Assembly (NCBI GenBank): GCA_934661105.1
Contig: CAKUIV010000052.1
Span: 1-12,872 of the forward strand
DNA length: 12,872 nucleotides
Source of the DNA: an uncultured Ellagibacter sp.
GTDB lineage: Bacteria; Actinomycetota; Coriobacteriia; Coriobacteriales; Eggerthellaceae
Reading direction: 5' to 3'
In this document: positions 1 to 6,199 of the stretch, one piece after another
How positions within the stretch are numbered: the first letter of the stretch is position 1
How the letters are laid out: every line of letters starts with the position of its first letter
The notes under the pieces: model-generated
Told to the model about the DNA's origin: nothing
The model's input: only the letters and a program-made list of their open reading frames with translations
Databases searched by the model: none
Program-made: the position numbers and the translations under genes

Positions 1-219
1 AAGCTTTCCCAGGTCGTCGAGGTGCGCGGTATGGGCCTCATGCTCGCAGCCGACCTTGCGGAAGACGGCAAACCGGCGTCCGACGTCGTGCTCGACGGGC
101 TTTCCGCGGGTCTTCTGCTCAATGCGACGGGCGCGCACACGTTGCGCTTCCTCCCGCCGCTTGTGTGCAGCAAGGTCGACGTCGACGTGCTTATCGAGAA
201 ACTTAGTGGGCTTTTGTGA
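1..219 (+). CDS. argD: Acetylornithine aminotransferase, C-terminal end (partial)
   Basis: This is the last 72 residues of a class III PLP-dependent aminotransferase that enters from the left edge. The enzyme converts N-acetylglutamate semialdehyde to N-acetylornithine in the cytoplasm, the fourth step of arginine synthesis. What is visible is the C-terminal small domain, with the segments VRGMGLMLAADL near the window start and NATGAHTLRFLPPLVCS further on. The second is the typical ArgD-family end, which lies around the cofactor phosphate and substrate pocket. The catalytic lysine domain lies outside the window. The frame is open from base 1 and stops at TGA 217-219. The adjoining argG and argH make ArgD a better choice than the related GabT or BioA proteins, although the family alone would allow them. 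The gene probably belongs to an upstream arginine operon. Confidence 0.88.
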   Translation, partial: KLSQVVEVRGMGLMLAADLAEDGKPASDVVLDGLSAGLLLNATGAHTLRFLPPLVCSKVDVDVLIEKLSGLL

Positions 220-257
220 TTCGACCGACGCGCCTCGGCGCATTTGGTTTACCGTGG

Positions 258-275
258 GTTAAAACAGTTTTGAAC
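258..275. promoter_or_regulatory. Imperfect palindrome between argD and argG
   Basis: The AT-rich stretch GTTAAAACAGTTTTGAAC is an almost perfect palindrome, with left arm GTTAAAAC and right arm GTTTTGAAC carrying one extra base. A tighter 5-base repeat CAGTT/AACTG sits at 265-277. It lies just upstream of the argG ribosome-binding site and stands out from the GC-rich surroundings. It could be an operator, for example for an ArgR-type repressor, but it does not clearly match the classical ARG-box half-site TGAAT. It may also be chance. Confidence 0.3.
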
Positions 276-280
276 TGGGA

Positions 281-285
281 AAGGA
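281..285 (+). promoter_or_regulatory. argG ribosome-binding site that decides the start
   Basis: AAGGA lies 7 bases before the ATG at 293 but only 1 base before the in-frame ATG at 287. The spacing favours the downstream ATG, giving a protein that begins MSEQRDRVVLAYSGG. Confidence 0.6.
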
Positions 286-292
286 TATGCAA

Positions 293-1498
293 ATGAGCGA
301 ACAGAGGGACAGGGTCGTTCTGGCCTACTCCGGCGGCCTTGACACGTCGGTATGCATCAAGTGGTTGCAGGAGGAGCGCGGCCTGGACGTCATCGCCGTG
401 GTCGGCGATGTGGGACAGGAGCACGACGGCCTCGAGAAGATCCACGACAAGGCGCTGCGCACCGGCGCAATCGAATGCCGCGTCGTCGACATGCGCGAGG
501 AATTCGCCAACGAGTACCTCAACCGCGCGCTCGCCGCGAACGCGCTCTACGAGAACAAATACCCGCTTGTGTCCGCGCTTTCCCGCCCGCTCATCGCTAA
601 ACACCTCGTCGACATCGCGCACGAGTTCGGCGCGAAGTACGTTGCGCATGGCTGCACCGGCAAGGGCAACGACCAGGTTCGCTTCGAGGCGTCCATCATG
701 ATGCTCGACCCGAAGCTGCAGATCATCGCGCCGGTTCGCGAGTGGGATCTGAAGACCCGTCCGCAGGAGATGGACTGGGCCGCGGCGCACGGCGTCGAGG
801 TTCCCACCACGAAGAAGTCGCCGTATTCCATCGACGACAACCTGTGGGGCCGCGCTATCGAGTGCGGCGTCCTCGAGGACCCGTGGAACGAGCCGCCGGC
901 GGACATCTACACCATGACCGCCGATGCCGATGCCGCTCCCGACGCCCCGACCGTCGTCGAGATCTCGTTCAAAGACGGCATCCCCTGCGCGCTTGACGGC
1001 AAGGAGATGAGCTACCTCGACATCATTCTCGCGATGAACAAGATCTCGGGCGAAAACGGCTACGGCCGCCTCGACATGGTGGAGAACCGCCTCGTCGGCG
1101 TGAAGAGCCGCGAGTGCTACGAGGCTCCGGGCGCGCTCGCCATCATCAAGGCCCACAAGGCGCTCGAAGACATCTGCCTCGAACGCGACGTGCTCCACTT
1201 CAAGCTTCACGTCGAGCACGAATGGGCCGATCAGGTCTACAACGGCAAGTGGTATGCGCCGCTCAAGGCCGGCCTCGACGCCTTCCTCGCCACCACGCAG
1301 GAAAAGGTCACCGGTACGGTGCGCCTGCGCTTCTACAAGGGCTCCTGCACGGTTACCGGCTCCAAGAGCGACTACTCGCTCTACACCAAGGAGCTCGCGA
1401 CCTACGACGAGGGCGACACGTTCGATCACAAGTCCGCGAAGGGCTTCATCAACATCTACAGCCTCTTCGGAAAGGTCTGGGCTGAGAAGCACCGCTAG
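293..1498 (+). CDS. argG: Argininosuccinate synthase
   Basis: This 401-residue cytoplasmic enzyme joins citrulline and aspartate with ATP to make argininosuccinate, the penultimate step of arginine synthesis. The ATP-binding P-loop-like motif AYSGGLDTSV is at residues 11-20. It is followed by the GDVGQEHDG segment (many relatives have ADLGQ), the conserved HGCTGKGNDQVRFE segment for citrulline and aspartate handling, and SPYSIDDNLWGR in the synthetase domain. The length is normal for the roughly 400-residue family. An ATG at 287 is in frame, but the ribosome-binding site fits the one at 293. The gene follows argD in the same direction and is probably cotranscribed with it. A 12-base perfect hairpin starts 7 bases after its stop, so its message may be stabilised or partly ended there. 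Confidence 0.96.
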   Translation: MSEQRDRVVLAYSGGLDTSVCIKWLQEERGLDVIAVVGDVGQEHDGLEKIHDKALRTGAIECRVVDMREEFANEYLNRALAANALYENKYPLVSALSRPLIAKHLVDIAHEFGAKYVAHGCTGKGNDQVRFEASIMMLDPKLQIIAPVREWDLKTRPQEMDWAAAHGVEVPTTKKSPYSIDDNLWGRAIECGVLEDPWNEPPADIYTMTADADAAPDAPTVVEISFKDGIPCALDGKEMSYLDIILAMNKISGENGYGRLDMVENRLVGVKSRECYEAPGALAIIKAHKALEDICLERDVLHFKLHVEHEWADQVYNGKWYAPLKAGLDAFLATTQEKVTGTVRLRFYKGSCTVTGSKSDYSLYTKELATYDEGDTFDHKSAKGFINIYSLFGKVWAEKHR

Positions 1499-1504
1499 CA
1501 AGGG

Positions 1505-1532
1505 GTTCCGCCGGTCTGCCGACCGGCGGAAC
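1505..1532. repeat. Perfect 12-base inverted repeat after argG
   Basis: GTTCCGCCGGTC (1505-1516) and its exact reverse complement (1521-1532) flank a 4-base loop TGCC. The stem begins 7 bases after the argG stop. No T-run follows, so it is not a classical intrinsic terminator. It could stabilise the 3' end of the argG message or help a factor-dependent stop. Confidence 0.75.
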
Positions 1533-1545
1533 ATGCCGACGCTGT

Positions 1546-1646
1546 GCGGGGTTGTGGCGGCACAGGGGCTGCTCCAAGGTCTCGTCGCGTACCTCAAAGT
1601 ACGCGTCCTCAACCTTTCGCGGCCCCTGCACTCGCCACAACCCCGC
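1546..1646. repeat. 101-base large palindromic element
   Basis: The outer arms GCGGGGTTGTGGCG (1546-1559) and CGCCACAACCCCGC (1633-1646) are perfect reverse complements. The pairing continues inward with CAGGGGC (1563-1569) against GCCCCTG (1622-1628), then AAGGT against ACCTT, and ends in the perfect hairpin CGCGTAC (1586-1592) / GTACGCG (1599-1605) around a 6-base loop. Almost the whole element can fold into one long, slightly bulged stem. No T-run follows it. It encodes no convincing protein. It may be a palindromic interspersed repeat, an RNA structure between argG and argH, or a small non-autonomous element. Only one copy is in the window, so repetition cannot be shown. Confidence 0.75.
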
Positions 1647-1733
1647 TCGCTGACTTCGACGAAACCTGTTTGTTCGACAAAATTGCAGGTCACACGGTGT
1701 TGAGCGAGCGTTGTCTTCAGAACGAACGAACCA

Positions 1734-1758
1734 AAGGGCGCTCGAAACGAGCGCCCTT
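1734..1758. terminator. Stem-loop terminator candidate between argG and argH
   Basis: AAGGGCGCTCG (1734-1744) and CGAGCGCCCTT (1748-1758) form a perfect 11-base stem with an AAA loop. The downstream side reads CTCAT, so the T-run is weak on both strands. It may end the argG transcript, possibly in both directions. Confidence 0.5.
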
Positions 1759-1777
1759 CTCATAAAATGAAAATGCA

Positions 1778-1866
1778 GGTCCTAGCGCCCGATGGCCTTC
1801 ACAAAGCGAGTTCCGCAGCAAAGCGAGGACTGTTTGAGCGACTGAAGACCATCGGGCGCTAGGACC
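1778..1866. repeat. 89-base palindromic element with 18-base perfect arms before argH
   Basis: The arms GGTCCTAGCGCCCGATGG (1778-1795) and CCATCGGGCGCTAGGACC (1849-1866) are exact reverse complements. Pairing goes on inside with CTTCA (1797-1801) and TGAAG (1843-1847). The interior has the direct repeat CAAAGCGAG twice (1802-1810 and 1819-1827) and a small bulged stem AGTTCC/GGACT. The right arm ends 19 bases before the argH ribosome-binding site. If argH is read through from argG, this stem lies in its leader and could affect mRNA stability or translation. It has the same plan as the element at 1546-1646: perfect outer arms around a structured core. Confidence 0.8.
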
Positions 1867-1897
1867 GGTCGGAACCCATAGATAGAAGGAGCTTGAG

Positions 1898-3292
1898 ATG
1901 GCACTTTGGTCAGGCAGATTCGAAGAGGGCGTGAGCGAGTTCACGCAGCGTTTCGGCGCGTCGCTGCCCGTCGACAAGCAGCTTTACGCGCAAGATATCG
2001 CCGGCTCCCGCGCCCATGCGGCGATGCTCGCGCACCAGGGCGTCATCTCGCAAGAAGATGCCGACGCGATCGATGCGGGTCTTGAGCGCATCAAGGGCGA
2101 GATCGAATCCGGTAACTTCGTCTTCGACATCAACAACGAGGACATCCACATGTCCATTGAAAGCGTTCTCACGTCCGAAATCGGCGATGCGGGCGCGCGC
2201 CTTCACACGGGGCGCAGCCGCAACGACCAGGTTTGCACGGATACGCGCTTGTTCGCGAAAAAGCGCGCGCATGACCTCATGAAGGCGAACGTCGAGCTGC
2301 GCGAGGCGCTTGTCTCGCAGGCGGAAAAGCACTTCGACGTCATCCTTCCCGGCTACACGCACATGCAGCATGCGCAGCCGGTGCTTTTCTCGCATCATAT
2401 GCTCGCGTACGTGTGGATGCTCGGGCGCGACTACGACCGCTTGAAAGCCGCCTACGACGCCGCCGACGCGAATCCGCTCGGATCGGCAGCGCTCGCCGGC
2501 ACCACCTACCCGCTCGACCGCTTCATGACCGCCGAAGCGCTCGGATTCTCGCGCGTGATCCCCAACTCGCTCGATGCGGTGTCCGACCGCGACTTCCTGC
2601 TCGACCTTCTCTACGCATGCAGCGTTTCCTGCATGCATCTGTCGCGTTTGTGCGAGGAGATCATCCTCTGGTCCACCTCGGAATTCGGCTTCGTCACGCT
2701 GTCCGATTCGTTCTCCACGGGGTCTTCGATCATGCCCCAGAAGAAAAACCCCGACTTCGCCGAGCTTATCCGCGGCAAATCCGGTCGTGTGATCGGCGAT
2801 CTGGTCGCGCTCCTCGTCACCATGAAGTCGCTGCCGCTCGCCTACAACAAGGATCTTCAGGAAGACAAGGAGGGCGCCATCGACGCAGCGAAGACGCTTG
2901 AAGATTGCTACCGCTGCGCGACCGGCATGATCGACACGATGGAAATCCATCCCGACGCCATGCTCGAACAGGCGAAAAAGGGCTACCTCGCCGCGACCGA
3001 CGTCGCCGATTACCTGGCGAAGAAGGGCCTTCCGTTCCGCCGCGCCCACGAGATCGTCGGTCACCTCGTGCTTCTGTGCGACAAGCGCGGGTGCGGGCTT
3101 GAGGACCTTTCGCTTGAAGACTTCAAGGCGGAAAGCGATCTGTTCGAGGCCGATATCACGAAATGCCTCGATCTTAAGAGCATCGTCGCGGCGCGCACGA
3201 CGTTCGGCGGCACGGGCAATTCGGCCGTCGCCGAGCAGCTCGATGCCGCGAAGTCGGCGCTCGCGTCCGACGCGGCCGCTCTCGAGGCGTAG
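1898..3292 (+). CDS. argH: Argininosuccinate lyase
   Basis: This 464-residue cytoplasmic enzyme splits argininosuccinate into arginine and fumarate, the last step of arginine synthesis. It belongs to the fumarase/aspartase superfamily. The three conserved regions are visible in order: HTGRSRNDQV at residues 103-112, THMQHAQP at 154-161 with the conserved histidine, and the flexible signature loop GSSIMPQKKNP at 275-285, which holds the catalytic serine. The N-terminal LWSGRFEEG and the C-terminal GGTGNSAVAEQL are also family-like. Length and motifs are complete. The ATG at 1898 has AAGGAG 6 bases upstream. It follows argG in the same direction, but the 399-base spacer full of hairpins suggests its expression is not simply coupled to argG. 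A terminator follows. Confidence 0.96.
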   Translation: MALWSGRFEEGVSEFTQRFGASLPVDKQLYAQDIAGSRAHAAMLAHQGVISQEDADAIDAGLERIKGEIESGNFVFDINNEDIHMSIESVLTSEIGDAGARLHTGRSRNDQVCTDTRLFAKKRAHDLMKANVELREALVSQAEKHFDVILPGYTHMQHAQPVLFSHHMLAYVWMLGRDYDRLKAAYDAADANPLGSAALAGTTYPLDRFMTAEALGFSRVIPNSLDAVSDRDFLLDLLYACSVSCMHLSRLCEEIILWSTSEFGFVTLSDSFSTGSSIMPQKKNPDFAELIRGKSGRVIGDLVALLVTMKSLPLAYNKDLQEDKEGAIDAAKTLEDCYRCATGMIDTMEIHPDAMLEQAKKGYLAATDVADYLAKKGLPFRRAHEIVGHLVLLCDKRGCGLEDLSLEDFKAESDLFEADITKCLDLKSIVAARTTFGGTGNSAVAEQLDAAKSALASDAAALEA

Positions 3293-3302
3293 GAAAACGC
3301 TC

Positions 3303-3345
3303 AATGTGCCCATTTGCTGACAATGCGAATGGGCACGTTTCTCCT
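3303..3345 (+). terminator. Intrinsic terminator after argH
   Basis: A 15-base stem pairs 3303-3317 with 3325-3339, including two G-T pairs, around a 7-base loop; its core is GTGCCCATT/AATGGGCAC. It is followed by a short T-rich run (GTTTCTCCT). It starts 11 bases after the argH stop and should separate the arginine genes from the cell-wall genes. Confidence 0.8.
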
Positions 3346-3356
3346 GAATAGGCCGA

Positions 3357-3365
3357 TGGTACAAT
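3357..3365 (+). promoter_or_regulatory. Extended -10 promoter for the first PBP gene
   Basis: TGGTACAAT fits the extended -10 form TGnTAnnnT. No good -35 box lies 16-18 bases upstream, as is common for extended -10 promoters. The inferred start near 3372 would give a leader of about 20 bases holding AGGAGG (3380-3385), 6 bases before the GTG start codon at 3392. Confidence 0.5.
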
Positions 3366-3391
3366 AATCGGGATTACTCAGGAGGTGGCAC

Positions 3392-5632
3392 GTGGCTTCA
3401 CGCGCGATCAAAAGCAGGGCAAACATCAAGAAGAAACACCCGTCGACGGGTGTTCTCGTTGCGGTGGCGATCGTCATCGCGTTCTTCGTTTCGCTTGTCG
3501 GGGGCGTCTTCGCCGTGGGGTCGTCGTGGCTCGTCGATCTTCCCGACTACAAAAGCGCCGACGCGTACAACACCTCCCAACCCACCGTCGTGTACGCATC
3601 CGACGGTGAGACGGTGCTCGCCGAATTCCAGTTGGAAAACCGCACGCCGGTCGAGGCGAGCGGCATCAGCGACTACGTGCTTAAAGGCACGGTTGCCACC
3701 GAGGACGAGCGCTTCTACACGCATGGCGCGATCGACCCGTGGGGCATCGCCCGCGCGTTGGTGAACAATCTGATGGGCGGCGATCTGGAGGGTGCTTCCA
3801 CCATTACCCAGCAGTTCGTCCGCAACACCATCCTGTCGTCGGAGATGGACGACATCTCCATCAAGCGCAAGGTGCGCGAGGCGTACATTTCGATCAAGCT
3901 CGAGGAGTCGTATTCCAAAGACGACATCCTTCTCATGTACCTCAACACGATCAACTACGGGTCGGGCGCCTACGGTATCGAGGCCGCGTCCGAGCGTTAC
4001 TTCTCCAAGCATGCGAGCGACCTCACGATCGCCGAAGCGGCGACGCTCGTGGGAATCCCTCAGTCTCCTACCTATAACAATCCCATCAATTACCCCGAGA
4101 ACTGCACGAAGCGCCGCAACCTCGTGCTCGACCGCATGCTCTCGAACGGCGTCATCACCCAAGAAGAGCACGATGCCGCTCAAGCCGAGCCGCTTGTGCT
4201 CAACCCGACCGAGGTTTCCACCACGGGCATCGAGAAGTACCCGTATTTCACGAGCTATGTGCGCGACCAGCTCACGTCTTCGACCGGCAAGTACGCATAC
4301 TCGAAAGACGAACTGTTCAAGGGCGGCCTTAAGGTGTACACGACGCTCGATGTCTCCGCGCAGGAAGCCGCCGAGGCCGCCGCGCGCAAAAAGGAAGAAG
4401 CGGCCGGCTCCAACTTCGAGGTCGCGCTCGTCGCGATCGACCCCGACAACGGCTACATCAAGGCGCTCGTTGGCGGCAAAGACTACTCGACGTCGCAGGT
4501 CAACATGGCTACGGGCACGGGCGGCTCGGGTCGTCAGGCCGGCTCTTCGTTCAAGACGTTCACGCTTGTCTCGGCCCTCGAGCAGGGAATCGACCCGAAT
4601 ACGCTTATCGACGCTTCGGCAACGGCGGAATTCCCTGGGTGGGAAGTCTCCAACATCAACCACACGAACTATGGCACGACAACCATCAAGAAGGCGTTCG
4701 CGGTCTCGTCGAACACGGCGTTTGCCCGCCTTATCCTTTCCATCGGTCCCGACAAGGTGGTTGACGTGGCGAAGCGCATGGGCGTCTCGTCTCCGCTTAC
4801 TGCGACCGGCTCGCTCACGCTCGGCTCTGAATCGGTGACGCCGCTCGAAATGGCTGAATCCTATGCCACCATCGCCAACGGCGGCACGCACTACGACCCC
4901 GAATGCATCGAGCGCATCCTCGATCGCAACGGGTCCATCGTCGTCGACAACTCGTCGCCTGTGGGCACGCGAGCCATCTCCGCCGAGGTCGCGCATGCTG
5001 CGACCGAGGTCATGAAGGGCGTCGTCACCGATGGCACGGGCAAGGCGGCGGCCCTCGAAAACAGCGAGCAGCCTGTCGCCGGCAAGACGGGCACGTCCGA
5101 GAACTACATGGATAGCTGGTTCTGCGGCATCACCCCGCAGCTCTCTGTCGCTATCTGGTTCGGCGATCGTGCCGACTACAACACCGCCCAGCGCGTGCCG
5201 ACGGGCATGTCGGCGGCGAGCACCTTCCCCGACTTCATGAACGTCGTGCTGAAGAACGCGAAGGTCGAGCAGTTCCCCACGGCGGCCGATCCGCAGTACA
5301 AGAGCGACTTCAAGGATTCCCAGTACCACATCGGCGGCTACTACAGTTCAGCTGACGACGAGTCCTCGGAGACGAAATCCTCGAGCAGCCAGTCTTCGAC
5401 GAGTGGACGCGGCGAGGAAGGGGAGGCCAATCGAGGCACGACCGGCGGCTCGCATAGCGGCACGTCGGGCACGGGCGGCACAACCGGCGGCTCTGGCGGC
5501 ACGTCCGGCGGTTCGGGCGGCGATTCGGGTGAAACCGGTGGCGGCACAACCGGCGGCGGCTCTGGCAGCGCGTCCGGCGGCTCGGGCGGCGAAGCCGGCG
5601 GTGGCGCGGACGCCCCCATTCCAGTAGAGTAA
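3392..5632 (+). CDS. Class A penicillin-binding protein (transglycosylase/transpeptidase)
   Basis: This 746-residue bifunctional murein synthase polymerises lipid II and cross-links peptides outside the membrane. A short basic cytoplasmic tail (KSRANIKKKH) leads into one membrane segment at about residues 20-43. The GT51 glycosyltransferase domain follows, with the EDxxF motif EDERFY at 104-109 (E104 the expected catalytic residue), EGASTITQQ at 133-141 and LNTINYGSGAYGIEAA near 184-199. The transpeptidase domain has SSFK at 385-388 (nucleophile S385), SSN at 439-441 and KTGT at 565-568. From residue 652 the tail is Ser-rich and then strongly Gly/Ser/Thr-rich. One oddity is that the EDxxFxxHxG motif reads HGA, with alanine at position 113 in place of glycine. 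GTG at 3392 has AGGAGG 6 bases upstream. A lipoprotein gene follows 63 bases later, and a paralog faces it at 6196-8391. Confidence 0.95.
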   Translation: MASRAIKSRANIKKKHPSTGVLVAVAIVIAFFVSLVGGVFAVGSSWLVDLPDYKSADAYNTSQPTVVYASDGETVLAEFQLENRTPVEASGISDYVLKGTVATEDERFYTHGAIDPWGIARALVNNLMGGDLEGASTITQQFVRNTILSSEMDDISIKRKVREAYISIKLEESYSKDDILLMYLNTINYGSGAYGIEAASERYFSKHASDLTIAEAATLVGIPQSPTYNNPINYPENCTKRRNLVLDRMLSNGVITQEEHDAAQAEPLVLNPTEVSTTGIEKYPYFTSYVRDQLTSSTGKYAYSKDELFKGGLKVYTTLDVSAQEAAEAAARKKEEAAGSNFEVALVAIDPDNGYIKALVGGKDYSTSQVNMATGTGGSGRQAGSSFKTFTLVSALEQGIDPNTLIDASATAEFPGWEVSNINHTNYGTTTIKKAFAVSSNTAFARLILSIGPDKVVDVAKRMGVSSPLTATGSLTLGSESVTPLEMAESYATIANGGTHYDPECIERILDRNGSIVVDNSSPVGTRAISAEVAHAATEVMKGVVTDGTGKAAALENSEQPVAGKTGTSENYMDSWFCGITPQLSVAIWFGDRADYNTAQRVPTGMSAASTFPDFMNVVLKNAKVEQFPTAADPQYKSDFKDSQYHIGGYYSSADDESSETKSSSSQSSTSGRGEEGEANRGTTGGSHSGTSGTGGTTGGSGGTSGGSGGDSGETGGGTTGGGSGSASGGSGGEAGGGADAPIPVE
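5435..5605 (+). repeat. Low-complexity Gly/Ser/Thr tail coding region of the PBP
   Basis: Codons for residues 682-738 are almost only Gly, Ser and Thr, in irregular units such as TTGGSGGTSGGSGG and GGGTTGGGSGSASGG. The DNA is therefore rich in GGCGGC-like units. Such tails probably make an extended linker within or through the wall. The region is prone to slippage and to assembly or length variation. Confidence 0.85.
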
Positions 5633-5695
5633 GCACGACAACAACGTTTTGCGCGGGGCGGCAAGCAGGTCGTCTCGCCCTTGCAAGGAGAAACC

Positions 5696-6199
5696 ATGGC
5701 AAAGACCACCTTCTTTCGTTCCCTCGTCGTCTGCGCGGCAAGCGCAATGCTCGCGCTCGCGCTTGCGGGCTGCGCGCAGCAGAGCAACGCGCAGAACGAC
5801 CAGCAGAACGAGAATCGTCAGTACATGACGCAGGTCAACCAGAAGATGGAGGACTTGAACACGCGCCTTACGAGCTTCACCGATGCGGTTTCCCGCGGTG
5901 ACGTGGTCACGATGCGCACACAGGCCGACAATGCGTACAAAGCCATCGACGACCTCTCCAGTCTCGACGCGCCCGATGCGCTTGCAGACGTGAAGACCGG
6001 TTATGTCGATGGGTGCAACGAGTTGAAGGGCGCACTCGATTCCTACATTGCGCTCTACACCGAGATCGAGAACGCGACCGACGCGCAGCCGTTCGATTAT
6101 TCGACCTACGATTCCCGCCTCGCCGATATCCAGAACGCATACAACGCGGGTATCGACAAGCTGAAGGCCGCAGACGACGCAGCGGCGGGTAAGAACTAG
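5696..6199 (+). CDS. Small predicted lipoprotein of unknown function
   Basis: I do not recognise a named family for this 167-residue protein. It begins with a lipoprotein signal: basic residues, a hydrophobic stretch (LVVCAASAMLALALAG) and a lipobox LAGC with the lipidated cysteine at residue 26. The mature part starts with a Gln/Asn-rich linker (QQSNAQNDQQNENRQ) and is then mainly predicted helical and acidic, with segments such as NQKMEDLNTRLTSFTDAV and YDSRLADIQNAYNAGIDKL. It is likely anchored on the outer face of the membrane. The ATG at 5696 has AAGGAG 5 bases upstream; an upstream in-frame TTG at 5681 would overlap that site and is less likely. It follows the PBP gene by 63 bases, so cotranscription and a cell-envelope role are inferred. 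Its stop codon overlaps the stop of the convergent PBP gene. Confidence 0.85.
   Translation: MAKTTFFRSLVVCAASAMLALALAGCAQQSNAQNDQQNENRQYMTQVNQKMEDLNTRLTSFTDAVSRGDVVTMRTQADNAYKAIDDLSSLDAPDALADVKTGYVDGCNELKGALDSYIALYTEIENATDAQPFDYSTYDSRLADIQNAYNAGIDKLKAADDAAAGKN

Noticed and set aside
203..1693. A long open frame on the - strand across argG (496 codons), with similar ones at 1910-3364, 3398-5329, 8399-10978 and 11003-12316.
   Set aside because: They lie opposite well-identified genes, have Arg- and Val-rich compositions typical of antisense frames in high-GC DNA, and show no recognisable domain.
1544..1765. Short + strand ORFs inside the argG-argH spacer.
   Set aside because: They run through the large palindromes, have no ribosome-binding site and encode Arg- and Ser-rich chance sequences.
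5656..5680. A possible weak stem GGGCG/CGCCC between the PBP and the lipoprotein.
   Set aside because: Five base pairs with a 15-base loop and no T-run is not more than expected by chance in this GC-rich DNA.
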